A DNA stretch of 64,000 bases, from contig JAGXSE010000001.1 of the NCBI GenBank assembly GCA_018333865.1, positions 1 through 64,000 of the forward strand, written 5' to 3'. Below, piece after piece: positions 33,411-43,627 of the stretch. This DNA is from Syntrophomonadaceae bacterium. GTDB taxonomy: Bacteria; Bacillota; PH28-bin88. The notes under the pieces are model-generated. The model did not search any database, was not told the DNA's origin, and saw only the letters and a program-made list of their open reading frames with translations. The position numbers and the translations under genes were made by a program. The first letter of the stretch is position 1; each line of letters starts with the position of its first letter.

Positions 33411-35498
33411 TTGAAAAAGAAGACCATGCGATTGGTGTTGTGTTTAGTCTTGTTGGTGGCGATGCTCGCAACCGGCATGCCGGCGATGGCAAGCCCCAGA
33501 GCAGCAGCAAGCGAAACCCTGATTATTGACGGCAAAACAGCTTCGGTGCCAGTAACAGTAGTTGGCAGAGCCAGTTTAGTGCAAGTGCGGGCACTGGCGG
33601 AAACCTTTGGGACAGTGCCCCAGTGGGACAACAAGGAGAAGATCGCCTCCTTTACCGCAGCCGGCAAGAACATTCAGGTGTTCGCTGGCCAGGGGCGGGT
33701 AGCGGTGGACGGCAAAGAAATGAAGGCGGCCACCAGAATATTGAGAGGCCGGGTGTTTGTGGAACTAGCGCCCATGCAAGGAGTGCTGGGCATTACGAAG
33801 GCAGCCAGGACAATAGCAAGCGGCACCTTTACCGGTGAAGCAAGAGGCTATGGCGGCATGTTGCGGGTAGAGGTAAAAACCGCCGACAATAAAATTACGG
33901 CAGTAAGAGTAGTAGAGCAGCGGGAAACCCCTGGTATTGCAGATCCTGCTCTAACCCGGATTCCGCAAGCCATTGTCAGTCAGCAAAGCATAGCCATTGA
34001 TGGGATTACTGGTGCAACAATGACCAGCAAGGCCATCCTGGATGCAGTAGCTCAGGCGATTGGCAAGGCTAGGGCTAATGTCAGCGAGTGGAGGCTAAGG
34101 CCTGCCGCAGCTGCACCGGTAGCACCAGGTCAGCCGGCGGCTGTCAGAAAACAGACAGACGTGGTTGTAATCGGCGGCGGCGGGGCCGGTTTGGCGGCGG
34201 CAGTATCGGCAGCCGAGGCCGGAGCCAAAGTCATCCTCATCGAAAAAATGCCTGCTCTGGGCGGCAACACCATCCGGTCTGGCGGAGCCTATCAGGCCGT
34301 CAACCCGGAACTGCAGCGGCGGCAGAACATTGAGGATTCACTAGATCTGCATTTCCAGCATACCTTTGAAGGCGGAGACCGCCAGGGGAACCAGGCTTTG
34401 ATCAGGATATTGGTCAATAACGCTCTGGATGGCATTCGCTGGCTGGAAGGCTACGGCATGAAATGGAGAGGCGAAGTTACTGCTATCGCCGGCAGCCTGT
34501 GGCGCAGAGTTAACATGCCTGTCGAGCCGGTAGGAACCGGTTACATCAACGCCCTGCAGAGGGCTGCTAGTCAGCGTGGGGTAGAGATCATGCTGGAGAC
34601 CAAGGCTGAGCGTTTAATTGTGCGGGACGGCCGGGTAGTTGGAGTGGAAGCGACATCTAAAGGCGGCACTGTGACCTTGGAGGCTCGCCGGGGAGTGGTA
34701 TTGGCCACAGGCGGCTTTGGCGCCAACAAAGAGATGATGGCCAAGTACCGGCCGGCGAAGAAAGACCTGCCGACTACGAACCATCCCGGGGCAACCGGCG
34801 ACGGGATCATAATGGCGGAAGCAATTGGAGCCAGGCTGATTGGCATGGAACATGTTCAATCCCTGCCTCTGGGCGATCCAAAAACCGGCAGCCTGAGCGG
34901 CTGGGCCGGTGGTGATGTTGCAAACTACATTTTTGTTAATAGGGATGGACGAAGATTCGTTGATGAAGGAGCGCGCCGGGATGTAATGGTCAACGCTCTG
35001 TTGCAGCAAAGAGACCAGTTGTTATTCCTGATCACTGACGCTAATTCGGCGCAACCGGGCTCATTTAATCATTTTAATGAACGGATTGAGGATCTGGTTG
35101 CCAGGGGCAGTGTGTTTACAGACATGACTATCGAAGGTTTAGCCAGACAGATTGGGGTCGATCCGGCAGTATTGCGCACCACTATTGAAACATACAACCA
35201 GGCTGTGGCCCAGAAATCTGACAGGGAGTTCGGCAAAACCCTCTTAGGTGTGCAACTGAATAAGCCGCCTTTCTTTGCCAGCCCGCGCAAGCCTACCATC
35301 CACCATACCATGGGTGGGGTAGAAATCAATGAGCGGACCCAGGTCATCGACAGAAACGGCAGGGTCATCCCCGGACTGTTTGCCGCAGGTGAAGTAACCG
35401 GTGGCATCCACGGCACCAACAGATTGGGAGCTAATGCCCTGGCAGATATCATTGTGTTTGGCAGAATAGCAGGCAAAAGCGCTGCTGAAAGCAGGTAA
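33411..35498 (+). CDS. Secreted FMN-binding/FAD-dependent reductase (fumarate/urocanate reductase-like)
   Basis: The 695-residue product has a signal peptide (about 1-26), a copper-amine-oxidase N-terminal-like domain (about 30-105), an FMN-binding domain with the flavinylation motif DGITGATMTS (near 193-202), and a flavoprotein domain. The last opens with DVVVIGGGGAGLAAAV and IEKMPALGGNT and ends with GGIHGTNRLGANALAD. An arginine in DEGARRDVMVNAL matches the proton-transfer arginine region of soluble fumarate reductases. It should reduce an alkenoate outside the membrane. TTG 33411 sits ten bases after GAGAGGA. Covalent FMN on the threonine would need an ApbE transferase, not in the window. 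Confidence 0.88.
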   Translation: MKKKTMRLVLCLVLLVAMLATGMPAMASPRAAASETLIIDGKTASVPVTVVGRASLVQVRALAETFGTVPQWDNKEKIASFTAAGKNIQVFAGQGRVAVDGKEMKAATRILRGRVFVELAPMQGVLGITKAARTIASGTFTGEARGYGGMLRVEVKTADNKITAVRVVEQRETPGIADPALTRIPQAIVSQQSIAIDGITGATMTSKAILDAVAQAIGKARANVSEWRLRPAAAAPVAPGQPAAVRKQTDVVVIGGGGAGLAAAVSAAEAGAKVILIEKMPALGGNTIRSGGAYQAVNPELQRRQNIEDSLDLHFQHTFEGGDRQGNQALIRILVNNALDGIRWLEGYGMKWRGEVTAIAGSLWRRVNMPVEPVGTGYINALQRAASQRGVEIMLETKAERLIVRDGRVVGVEATSKGGTVTLEARRGVVLATGGFGANKEMMAKYRPAKKDLPTTNHPGATGDGIIMAEAIGARLIGMEHVQSLPLGDPKTGSLSGWAGGDVANYIFVNRDGRRFVDEGARRDVMVNALLQQRDQLLFLITDANSAQPGSFNHFNERIEDLVARGSVFTDMTIEGLARQIGVDPAVLRTTIETYNQAVAQKSDREFGKTLLGVQLNKPPFFASPRKPTIHHTMGGVEINERTQVIDRNGRVIPGLFAAGEVTGGIHGTNRLGANALADIIVFGRIAGKSAAESR

Positions 35499-35532
35499 TG
35501 CTGCAGGATAATTAATACCGGCTTTCACCCGG

Positions 35533-35573
35533 AAGACTCAAGCCATGTTAAAGCGTGGCTTGAGTCTTTTTTT
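35533..35573 (+). terminator. Terminator after the flavin reductase gene
   Basis: A perfect 13-base-pair stem (AAGACTCAAGCCA and TGGCTTGAGTCTT) with a ten-base loop leads into seven T. Confidence 0.95.
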
Positions 35574-35710
35574 GCTTATTTGTGATGTGCCATACCATTA
35601 CTGCTGATGGAGTAGAGTAAAATAATGCTGCGGCAACAGGCAGCAAAAAAGCGGCATTGGCTTTACGCGCCAGGAATATATTTTCTTTAGGTATGAGAGG
35701 AGATGTTGCC

Positions 35711-36415
35711 GTGGCTAGTATCAAAGCGGCCTTATTCATCAGGACCAGGACTTTGATCCTGCTAGGAATCCTGTTTTTATCACTATTGGGGTTAGTACTG
35801 GTAGACAGGTTTTTTGTGATCCCTGCGATAAATTTAACGGGACACCGGGTTGTGCTGGATGCGGGGCATGGCGGAATAGATGGGGGCAGTTCTGCTAAAG
35901 GGGTGCTAGAGAAAGAGATCACCCTGGATGTGGTCTTGCGGGCTGAGCAGTACCTCTATGTCAGGGGAGTTAATGTTAAACTAACCCGCGATACTGACCG
36001 GGATGTCAGCGGTCTTGACCCGGGGAGGAGAGGGCGCCATCGAAAGGATCTGGAAGAAAGGGCTAAAATTATTAATAAGGGCACGATTGCGGTGAGCATT
36101 CACGTCAACTCGACTTCCAGCGAAAAGGAAAAAGGCGCAGTGGTATTTTACCCTAAAGACTCCGTTGAATCTAGAAAGCTTGCTTTAGGGCTCCTAAACC
36201 GGCTGGGTGAGGTGCAAACCTTAAAAAGCAACTATCCGATCGCATCGACTGACCTCTTTATTTTGAGAACGGCTAAAGTGCCGGCAGTATTGGTGGAGCT
36301 TGGTTTTATTACAAATTCGGAAGACAGGGCCAAACTTATTAATCCTCAATTCAGACATAAGCTGGCCGAGAGCATCGGTAAAGGTATTATTGATTATTTT
36401 GAGTCTGGAAGATAA
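35711..36415 (+). CDS. cwlD: N-acetylmuramoyl-L-alanine amidase CwlD
   Basis: The 234-residue product has one N-terminal membrane/signal segment (about 15-33) and an Amidase_3 domain. Zinc ligands are in VVLDAGHGGIDGG, EKEITLDV and VSIHVNSTS; the catalytic glutamate is in LVELGFITN. The size and order match CwlD, which strips peptide side chains to begin muramic-lactam formation in the spore cortex. GTG 35711 follows GAGAGGAG by eight bases; the in-frame ATG at 35693 and earlier starts lack such a site. It stands apart from the other sporulation genes. Confidence 0.88.
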   Translation: MASIKAALFIRTRTLILLGILFLSLLGLVLVDRFFVIPAINLTGHRVVLDAGHGGIDGGSSAKGVLEKEITLDVVLRAEQYLYVRGVNVKLTRDTDRDVSGLDPGRRGRHRKDLEERAKIINKGTIAVSIHVNSTSSEKEKGAVVFYPKDSVESRKLALGLLNRLGEVQTLKSNYPIASTDLFILRTAKVPAVLVELGFITNSEDRAKLINPQFRHKLAESIGKGIIDYFESGR

Positions 36416-36576
36416 AATATTTTTTAGAAACGACTGCCTCGGCTTCATTGCTCCAAACCACTCCTATTCTTACTCCTGAAATTTTGATCATAGCAGGTGT
36501 ATCCCCATTCCTTTCCGGTAAGGATAATGAAGCAGCAATCTGGCAGATCAGAAAAATAAAACAAGGAGAGATGGCC

Positions 36577-38385
36577 TTGCAGTCTGAAACAGCTAAAACA
36601 CCCCCTGACCGGGAACAGTTAGCGGAACAACATAAATGGCGGTTGGCTGATATCTATGCAACAGACGAGAAATGGGAAGAGGATTTCCGGTCCATACAGC
36701 AGCAGTACCCTGATCTGGCGGGTTTCCAGGGCAAATTAGGGGAGAGCTGGCAGAAATTGCTGGAGTGCCTCAAACTGCGGGAAAAGATTGGGGAAACTTT
36801 AGAGCGGCTTTATGTTTACGCTCATATGCGTAAAGACGAGGACAACAATCAGGTAAAATACCAGGCTATGGCGGACAGAGTTGTTGGCTTGTCGGTTAAG
36901 ATTCAAAGCATAACGGCCTACATCGTTCCGGAAATTCTAGAATTGCCGGAAGGACTACTGCAGTTATGGATGAATCAGGCGGAAATGGCTTTGTATCAAC
37001 ACTTCTTGGAGGATATGGTCAGGTTAAGACCACATACCCTTTCGGCTAAGGAAGAAGAACTGGTCGCTCAGGTTGGGGAACTCGCAAATGCCCCCAAGAC
37101 TGTTTATCGGATGCTTGTTAATGCCGACCTGAAATTTCCCGTCATTAAAGATGAAAAGGGGGAAGGTATTGAGGTTAGTGAAGCCAAGTATACCCATCTT
37201 TTGCGCAGCAGAGATAGGCGGGTGCGGCAGGATGCCTTCTCTTCCCTGCTTGGGACTTATAAGGATAAAAGGAATACCCTTGCCGGCCTTTTAAGCACAA
37301 GTATTAAAAAAGACATTTTTTATTCCAGGGCGCGAAAATACCCTTCAGCTTTAGAGGCTGAATTAAAAGGTGATCATATTCCCCTGGAAGTGTATTCAAA
37401 CCTGATCAAAACTGTGCGGGAAAACCTGGGCCTTTTGCATAGCTACGTGAAGCTGCGGAAACGTCTTTTGGGTTTAGAGGAGCTACGTATGTATGACCTT
37501 TATGTCCCGATGGTCAGCCAGGTAGATATTCAGGTCCCTTATGAAGAAGCCAAAAAAATGGTCCTGGGCTCCGCCCGGCCTTTAGGTCAGGAATACATGT
37601 CTGCCCTCAGGGAGGGCTTGGAGGCTCGCTGGATTGATGTATATGAAAACAAGGGCAAAACAAGCGGTGCTTATGCCTGGGGGGCTTATGGCACCCACCC
37701 CTTTGTGTTATTAAATTACCAGGATAGTTTAGATGGGGTTTTTACCCTTGCCCATGAAATGGGACATGCTTTACACTCCTATTATTCATCGCGGGAACAG
37801 CCCTATGTCTATGCCCATTATACTATTTTTGCCGCCGAGGTGGCCTCCACTGTCAATGAGGCCTTGCTGCTTCACTATATGTTAAGTAATCGTGAAGACC
37901 ATAGGGAAAGAATGTATCTGCTGAATTATTATTTGGAGCAGTTTAGAGGAACTGTATTCCGCCAGACAATGTTTGCTGAATTTGAGAAGATCATTCATGA
38001 AAAGGCAGAGGCGGGGGAAGCATTAACACCTGACGTATTGAGCGGCATCTATTATCAGTTAAATAAAGACTACTACGGTCCCCATCTAACGGTTGATCAG
38101 GACATTGAAATTGAATGGGCCCGGATTCCTCACTTTTACAGCGCTTTTTACGTCTACAAATATGCTACTGGCTTTTCTGCGGCAACGGCCCTGTCTCGTC
38201 AGGTTCTGCGCCAGGAAGAAGGTGCTGCAGACCGTTATCTGGGATTTTTAAAATCGGGCAGTTCAGACTACTCCATCAACCTGCTTAAAAAGGCGGGGGT
38301 TGACATGACATCCCCGGAACCGGTAAAAAGGGCTTTGGAAGTATTTGCTGATACTCTAGGCCAGATGGAGCAACTCGCAAACTAA
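36577..38385 (+). CDS. pepF: Oligoendopeptidase F
   Basis: The 602-residue product belongs to peptidase family M3. The zinc motif LAHEMGHALHSYYSS contains HEMGH (393-397), and the third ligand glutamate lies in FAAEVASTVNEALL about 25 residues later. The C-terminal PHFYSAFYVYKYATGFSAA segment is typical of PepF. It cleaves short peptides in the cytoplasm. TTG 36577 is eight bases after AAGGAG; ATG 36571 is only two bases from it and earlier starts give an unusual 120-base extension. It ends before a shared terminator with the convergent helicase gene. Confidence 0.92.
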   Translation: MQSETAKTPPDREQLAEQHKWRLADIYATDEKWEEDFRSIQQQYPDLAGFQGKLGESWQKLLECLKLREKIGETLERLYVYAHMRKDEDNNQVKYQAMADRVVGLSVKIQSITAYIVPEILELPEGLLQLWMNQAEMALYQHFLEDMVRLRPHTLSAKEEELVAQVGELANAPKTVYRMLVNADLKFPVIKDEKGEGIEVSEAKYTHLLRSRDRRVRQDAFSSLLGTYKDKRNTLAGLLSTSIKKDIFYSRARKYPSALEAELKGDHIPLEVYSNLIKTVRENLGLLHSYVKLRKRLLGLEELRMYDLYVPMVSQVDIQVPYEEAKKMVLGSARPLGQEYMSALREGLEARWIDVYENKGKTSGAYAWGAYGTHPFVLLNYQDSLDGVFTLAHEMGHALHSYYSSREQPYVYAHYTIFAAEVASTVNEALLLHYMLSNREDHRERMYLLNYYLEQFRGTVFRQTMFAEFEKIIHEKAEAGEALTPDVLSGIYYQLNKDYYGPHLTVDQDIEIEWARIPHFYSAFYVYKYATGFSAATALSRQVLRQEEGAADRYLGFLKSGSSDYSINLLKKAGVDMTSPEPVKRALEVFADTLGQMEQLAN

Positions 38386-38399
38386 CAATTAAAGATGGG

Positions 38400-38423
38400 A
38401 AAAGCGCCTGGCAGGCGCTTTTT
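38400..38423. terminator. Bidirectional terminator between pepF and the DEAD-box gene
   Basis: AAAAGCGCC and GGCGCTTTT arms around TGGCA give an A-run on one side and a T-run on the other, so it serves both converging genes. Confidence 0.88.
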
Positions 38424-39819
38424 ATCTGTATTTGCCGAATTTGCCATGTCCCCTGTGTTGAAAGCTGCCGGGAGGGCGCTGCTTAAAACCCTTTCGGCTA
38501 CGCAGCGGAGGCTCCTCGGTAAGTTTTATGTCCTGGTCGGGTTGTTCTCCCGCAATGGTTTTCAGGGCTGCAGCCAGGAGGGTAATCGAATCGTGGTCGT
38601 TAAGCATCTGTTCGGCAGCATTTTGGAACTCCTGGAAACGGCCCTCTTCCAAGGTGCTTGTGATCCTTGTTACTGCCCACCTAATTTTTTCTTTTTGGGC
38701 TTCTTGAAAAGTGGGGATGCTCTGGCGAATTAGCCTGGTTCCAATTGCATGTTCAATTGTTCTCAGGTGCCCTCTTTCCCTTGGTTCTACAAAGGTAGCA
38801 GCTATCCCGCTGCGTCCTGCCCTGCCGGTGCGGCCTATCCGGTGCACATAACCATCAACATCCTGCGGGATATCAAAATTATAGACGTGGGTAACACCGG
38901 TAATATCTAATCCTCTGGCAGCGACATCAGTAGCGACTAAAATTTCAACTGAGCCATTTCTAAATTTGCCCATTACTATTTCGCGCTGTTTTTGACTCAT
39001 GTCCCCATGAATGCCTTCCGCCAGGTACCCTCGCTTCTGCAGGGCATCAGCCAGTTCATCTACCCTTCTTTTGGTCCTCCCGAAAATCAAAGCCAGGTCA
39101 GGATTTTGAATATCTAAAACCCGGCACAGAACATCCAGTTTAATCTTTTCCGGCACCTCGTAATAGAATTGCCTGATTTCAGGCAGTGTAACTTCGTGGG
39201 GCTTTATTTCGATAATCTGCGGATTAATCATAAACTTGTTGGCCAGGTTCAGGATCTCGCGTTTAATTGTGGCTGAAAACATAAATGTTTGCCGTTCTTT
39301 GGGGCAGTTCTCCAGAATTTTCTCTACATCCTCAAAAAACCCCATATTTAACATCTCATCGGCCTCATCCAGGACCACCATATGAATATGGCTTAGCAGG
39401 ATGGTACGTCTTTCCATGTGATCCAACAACCTGCCGGGAGTGGCCACAATCACCTGGGGGTTGTTGCGCAGGGACCTGAATTGGCGGGTAATTTCCTGAC
39501 CACCATATATGGGCAGGCTGCGAACATTGTTATACTTGCCAATCCGGTTGATTTCCTCTGACACCTGAATAGCTAATTCCCTGGTCGGGGTAAGCACCAG
39601 AACTTGAATTCTATTAACTGCACTGTTGGTTTTTTCTAAAATCGGAATGGCAAAAGCTGCTGTTTTACCCGTACCTGTTTGAGCCTTCCCAATGATGTCT
39701 TTTCCTTCCAAAGCAATGGGAATAGTTTCTTGCTGGATCGGGGTAGGGGTTTCAAAGCCCATTTCCTCAATAGCTTTAAGTAAGGAAATGCCTATAGGGA
39801 AATCTTTAAAGGTATGCAA
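38422..39819 (-). CDS. DEAD-box ATP-dependent RNA helicase
   Basis: The 465-residue product has all helicase motifs: Q motif GFETPTPIQ, AQTGTGKTAAF, PTRELAIQ, DEADEML, SATIKRE, ATDVAARGLDI and HRIGRTGRAGRSG. A basic, glycine-poor tail of about 95 residues ends in HRGHGKFGKYR. It resembles the CshA group that aids RNA decay and ribosome assembly at low temperature. TTG at 39819 is preferred because GGGAGG lies seven bases before it; an in-frame TTG at 39834 overlaps that site. Confidence 0.92.
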   Translation of the reverse strand: MHTFKDFPIGISLLKAIEEMGFETPTPIQQETIPIALEGKDIIGKAQTGTGKTAAFAIPILEKTNSAVNRIQVLVLTPTRELAIQVSEEINRIGKYNNVRSLPIYGGQEITRQFRSLRNNPQVIVATPGRLLDHMERRTILLSHIHMVVLDEADEMLNMGFFEDVEKILENCPKERQTFMFSATIKREILNLANKFMINPQIIEIKPHEVTLPEIRQFYYEVPEKIKLDVLCRVLDIQNPDLALIFGRTKRRVDELADALQKRGYLAEGIHGDMSQKQREIVMGKFRNGSVEILVATDVAARGLDITGVTHVYNFDIPQDVDGYVHRIGRTGRAGRSGIAATFVEPRERGHLRTIEHAIGTRLIRQSIPTFQEAQKEKIRWAVTRITSTLEEGRFQEFQNAAEQMLNDHDSITLLAAALKTIAGEQPDQDIKLTEEPPLRSRKGFKQRPPGSFQHRGHGKFGKYR

Positions 39820-40075
39820 AAAGGTACCTCCCAAAAATTAGAGTGTTGGATGACAATTTATCGTTTCTATCATGGCCCACATTAAAATCTGCTTCTTTAG
39901 GGTCAGAAAATATTATCCCACAGGACAGCATTAATATCAAGGAAATTTTCCTTGAATAGAAATAAAAGCAAAATATCATTTTCTCGGTCAGGTTTATAAA
40001 TTGCAATTTATATATTACAATGATATAGATGAAAATTAGCGCAGAGTTGATCGTTGGAAAGGTTGGCGAAGGTTA

Positions 40076-41857
40076 TTGATAAAACAAAACAAGATCCGCA
40101 ATCTGGCCATTATCGCCCACGTTGATCATGGCAAGACCACTCTGGTGGATGGATTGTTGAAACAAAGCGGTGTATTTCATGAAAAACAGTTGGTGCAGGA
40201 GAGGATTCTTGACCGCAATGAGTTGGAGCGGGAACGCGGTATTACGATCATGGCGAAGAACACAGCGGTTTTCTACAGGGATTATAAGTTTAACATAGTA
40301 GATACTCCCGGGCACGCTGACTTTGGTGGCGAGGTTGAGCGCATCGTCCAGATGGTGGATGGGGTTTTGCTCCTGGTTGATGCCTTTGAAGGCCCGATGC
40401 CGCAAACAAGATTTGTGTTAAAAAAGGCCTTGGCGGCTGGTCTGGTGCCGATTGTTGTGATTAACAAAATGGATAGACCAAATGCGCGTCCGGTTCAGGT
40501 TGTGGACCAGGTGCTGGATTTATTTATCGAGCTTGGAGCAGACGAACAGCAGTTGGATTTCCCAATTGTATATACGATTGCCCGTCGGGGGGAAGCTTCC
40601 TTGAATCCGGACGGGGGCTTTTTGGATTTAACCCCCTTGTTTGAAAAGATAGTGGAACATATTCCTTCCCCAGCTGCTAATCCTGCTGGTATTCTCCAGG
40701 TAGGAGTGACCATGATAGATTACGACCCATATATCGGACGGCTGGCGATTGGCAGAGTGCATAATGGCTCTGTGGCAGCCAAGCAGGAAGTAGCCGTAAT
40801 AAGAAAAGATGGGGCGGCAAAAAAGCAGCGCCTTACTGGTGTCTTTGTTTTCGAGGGGCTAAAGAAAACGCCTGTGGAACAGGCTCAGGCGGGGGATATT
40901 ATTGTTTTGTCGGGCTTGGCGGATATAAATGTAGGAGAAACAGTTTCCGACCCGGAACAGCCCGAGCCGTTGGATTTCGTTGAAATTGATGCCCCAACGG
41001 TGCAAGTTATATTTCAAGTTAACAAAAGCCCTTTTGCCGGACGTGAGGGTGAGCATGTCACTTCGCGCAAGCTTGCCGAAAGATTGTGCCGGGAAAGGGA
41101 ATCTGACGTTAGTCTAAAGGTTGAGGTTACGGATTCGCCTGATGTTTTTCTTATATCAGGCCGGGGCGAGTTGCATCTTTCCATTCTTATTGAAACAATG
41201 CGCCGCGAAGGGTACGAGTTTGAGGTCTCCCGCCCAAAGGTCATTTTGCAGGAAATCGATGGAGAGAATTGCGAACCTGTTGAAGAGCTGATGGTAGATG
41301 TGCCTGAATGTTTTTTAGGTTTTGTGATGGAGCGTTTGGGGGCACGCAGGGGTGAGGTGTTAAGCATGGAACATCTAAGCGATGGACGCGTTTGGGTGAA
41401 ATTCATGGTTCCGACAAGGGGGCTATTTGGCTTTCGTAATGAATTTCTCACAGGTACCAAGGGTATGGGTATCATGTACCATTCGTTTAATCACTATGCT
41501 CCGTTTAAAGGGGAAATCTCTACCAGAGCTAGCGGCTCCCTGGTGGCTTTCGAAACCGGCGAAACCACGGCCTATGGTTTGGAGAACGCACAGGAGCGGG
41601 GGGAATTATTTGTAGGGGTTGGGGTTCCTGTTTACCGGGGCATGGTTGTAGGCGAAAACTCCCGCGCGGGGGACCTGCCAATAAACGTATGCAAAAAGAA
41701 ACAGCTTACTAATTTCCGCAGCTCAACGGCGGAAACATCGACCAGGTTGATTCCGCCGCGACAGATGAGTTTGGAGAGGTGTTTGGAGTTCTTGGCGGAC
41801 GATGAGCTTCTGGAGATTACACCCAAATCCTTGCGAATAAGAAAAAAGACCGTATAA
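40076..41857 (+). CDS. typA: Translational GTPase TypA/BipA
   Basis: The 593-residue product begins [21 protein letters not shown] with the P-loop near residues 10-22. It continues with the switch region [26 protein letters not shown] and [10 protein letters not shown], then EF-G-like domains II, III and V and the BipA-specific C-terminal domain ([17 protein letters not shown]). It is a ribosome-associated GTPase important under stress. TTG 40076 follows GAAGG and is the only start that keeps the N-terminus. It is transcribed divergently from the helicase gene. Confidence 0.96.
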   Translation: MIKQNKIRNLAIIAHVDHGKTTLVDGLLKQSGVFHEKQLVQERILDRNELERERGITIMAKNTAVFYRDYKFNIVDTPGHADFGGEVERIVQMVDGVLLLVDAFEGPMPQTRFVLKKALAAGLVPIVVINKMDRPNARPVQVVDQVLDLFIELGADEQQLDFPIVYTIARRGEASLNPDGGFLDLTPLFEKIVEHIPSPAANPAGILQVGVTMIDYDPYIGRLAIGRVHNGSVAAKQEVAVIRKDGAAKKQRLTGVFVFEGLKKTPVEQAQAGDIIVLSGLADINVGETVSDPEQPEPLDFVEIDAPTVQVIFQVNKSPFAGREGEHVTSRKLAERLCRERESDVSLKVEVTDSPDVFLISGRGELHLSILIETMRREGYEFEVSRPKVILQEIDGENCEPVEELMVDVPECFLGFVMERLGARRGEVLSMEHLSDGRVWVKFMVPTRGLFGFRNEFLTGTKGMGIMYHSFNHYAPFKGEISTRASGSLVAFETGETTAYGLENAQERGELFVGVGVPVYRGMVVGENSRAGDLPINVCKKKQLTNFRSSTAETSTRLIPPRQMSLERCLEFLADDELLEITPKSLRIRKKTV

Positions 41858-41886
41858 CGCTCGCATCTCTCCAAAGGAGGCTGGCC

Positions 41887-42738
41887 ATGCTAAGTGAAAG
41901 TGAAGCGGCCCTGATAGCAAAAAATGCCTATGTACCTGAACACTTGCCTCAATATTTTATTCCCTTTTCTGGTATGGAGCCCTGCTTGATAAATAACTGC
42001 ATAATATACACAAGAGGCAACACTGTCAGTTTTATTGGCTATCCATTAGTGGAGCAAACTGAGGCGGAGACTATTGACACTTTAAAGCAAGTAATCAGGG
42101 ATTATAATCCATCAATAGTTAAGGCTGTCCTTCCCTTTGTGCCTTATCTGGCAGATTATAATGTCATAGAAGGAGAAAGAGATGAATACTCCAGGATTGA
42201 TTTAAATGGCATTGCAATTACTGCAAAAACAAGAAACATGATTGGGCGGGGCAAGCAGCAATTTGAGGTATTTATTGGGCAGGAGTTTACTATGGAACAC
42301 CGGCAGCTTTTGCATCAGTTCGTCAAGAATAAGAACCTGAACGAGGATACTGCCAATTTTTTCTATAGACTGCCTGAATTCCTGTCCCATTCGCCAACGG
42401 CGACCGTTTTCGAAGCCAGAAGTAAAGAGAGCGGCAGTCTGGCTGCTTATAATGTAATGGAATTCACTTCTGGCGACTATTGCTTTTTTTTGTTTAATAT
42501 TAAAGGTAATCAGAACTGGCCCGGAGTTTCTGATCTTTTAATGGATCAAATGATCAACATGGCAAAAAGTCGGAAGAAAAAGTATCTCAACACAGGGTTG
42601 TCAGTTAATGGAGGAATCAGATGGTTCAAGTCCAAATGGGGAGCTGAGGTGTTCTTGCCTTACTGTTTTATTTCCGCAGAGCCTAAATTGCCCTGGCAAA
42701 TCTTATGGGAAAAATGGCGAAAACTATTTAAAAGGTAA
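41887..42738 (+). CDS. Putative acyltransferase (GNAT/FemAB-like fold)
   Basis: The 283-residue product is not assigned with confidence. The second half has FEARSKESGSLAAYNVMEF, FFLFNIKGNQNWPGVSDLLMDQMINMAKSRKKKYLNTGLS-type order and IRWFKSKWGAEVF. This resembles the acyl-CoA or aminoacyl acceptor half of GNAT and FemAB-like proteins, where a glycine-rich loop precedes a helix and a final FK.K(W)GA motif. The substrate is unknown. AAAGGAGG precedes ATG 41887. It lies 29 bases after typA and may be co-transcribed. Confidence 0.5.
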   Translation: MLSESEAALIAKNAYVPEHLPQYFIPFSGMEPCLINNCIIYTRGNTVSFIGYPLVEQTEAETIDTLKQVIRDYNPSIVKAVLPFVPYLADYNVIEGERDEYSRIDLNGIAITAKTRNMIGRGKQQFEVFIGQEFTMEHRQLLHQFVKNKNLNEDTANFFYRLPEFLSHSPTATVFEARSKESGSLAAYNVMEFTSGDYCFFLFNIKGNQNWPGVSDLLMDQMINMAKSRKKKYLNTGLSVNGGIRWFKSKWGAEVFLPYCFISAEPKLPWQILWEKWRKLFKR

Positions 42739-42829
42739 AATTCGAAGGTAAAGAAACCAGGTTAGAGAAGTGGTCCGAAGCCAAGAATCATTTGGATAAA
42801 GCAGAATGGCAAGTTGAAATAGGGGTTAG

Positions 42830-42861
42830 AAAAAGTCAACGCCTCCTTTTTAAGGGAGGCG
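42830..42861 (-). terminator. Terminator after the CAP-domain gene
   Basis: On the minus strand CGCCTCC/GGAGGCG arms around an eight-base loop are followed, after a few bases, by a short T-run (A 42830-42834 on the plus strand). Confidence 0.65.
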
Positions 42862-42871
42862 CGATATTGCG

Positions 42872-43627
42872 TTACCGTCCGATGAATAATTGGGTGAACA
42901 TTTTGCCGTAAGGGCCGCCTGAAACAATTCCGATGCCGATATGGGTATAGTTTTTGTTCAGGATGTTAGCCCGGTGGCCTGGAGAATTCATTAATGCATT
43001 GTGCGCATTTTCTACTGTTCTGTTCCCCGCCAGGTTCTCTCCGGCATATCTATAAGTTACCCCATGGTTTCTCAGCATATCGAAGGGCGAACCATAAGTT
43101 GGCGAATTGTGAGCGAAATAATTTTTATCAATCATATCCTGTGACTTCATGCGCGCCAATCTTACTACCTGCATGTCAACCTTCAAATCGGGCAGACCAA
43201 CCTTTGCTCTCTCCTGGTTAACAAGATTGAGCATTTGCTGCTCTTCGGCTGTTAACTGACCAGGGACTGGAACAGTTGCCGGAGGTTGCGGCGCAGGAGC
43301 TGGAACCGGAGCAGGAGCCGGAACCTGAGTAGGAGCCGGAGCTGGCACAGGAGCCGGAACTGGCGCAGGAACCGGTCTTGGAACTGGCGCCGGAGCTGGA
43401 ACTGGCGCCGGAGCCGGTTTAGGTACCTGCGTAAAGGTCGGCGCACTCCAATTAATAAATCTTCCCATTGAAGGCCAGGACAGGCTGAAACGCGCAGTAA
43501 TGGTTGTTGAAGATGCACCGGGTTTAACAGTGAACTGCCGCTGGGTCTCGGAGGCCATCACCGGAGAGACCAATAGCGCTGCAAAAACCACTGCTAAAAC
43601 TAAAGCAAACAGTTTCTTGGTATTCAT
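42872..43627 (-). CDS. Secreted CAP (SCP/PR-1) domain protein, YkwD-like
   Basis: The 251-residue product has a signal peptide (about 1-25), a beta-rich segment, a proline/alanine/valine repeat linker (about 70-115, units of PAP and VPAP), and a CAP domain from about residue 122. CAP landmarks are EQQMLNLVNQERA, KNYFAHNSPTYGSPFDM, AGENLAGNRTVENAH and SPGHRANILNKNYTHIGIG. The histidines of the CAP cavity are present. Such proteins occur in the walls and spore coats of Firmicutes; their chemistry is uncertain. A GGGAGGAAT site precedes the ATG. The repeat linker may span the wall. Confidence 0.9.
   Translation of the reverse strand: MNTKKLFALVLAVVFAALLVSPVMASETQRQFTVKPGASSTTITARFSLSWPSMGRFINWSAPTFTQVPKPAPAPVPAPAPVPRPVPAPVPAPVPAPAPTQVPAPAPVPAPAPQPPATVPVPGQLTAEEQQMLNLVNQERAKVGLPDLKVDMQVVRLARMKSQDMIDKNYFAHNSPTYGSPFDMLRNHGVTYRYAGENLAGNRTVENAHNALMNSPGHRANILNKNYTHIGIGIVSGGPYGKMFTQLFIGR

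Noticed and set aside
43286-43471. Arginine/serine-repeat open frame opposite the CAP gene.
   Set aside because: It is the shadow of the proline/alanine repeat linker in the real minus-strand gene.
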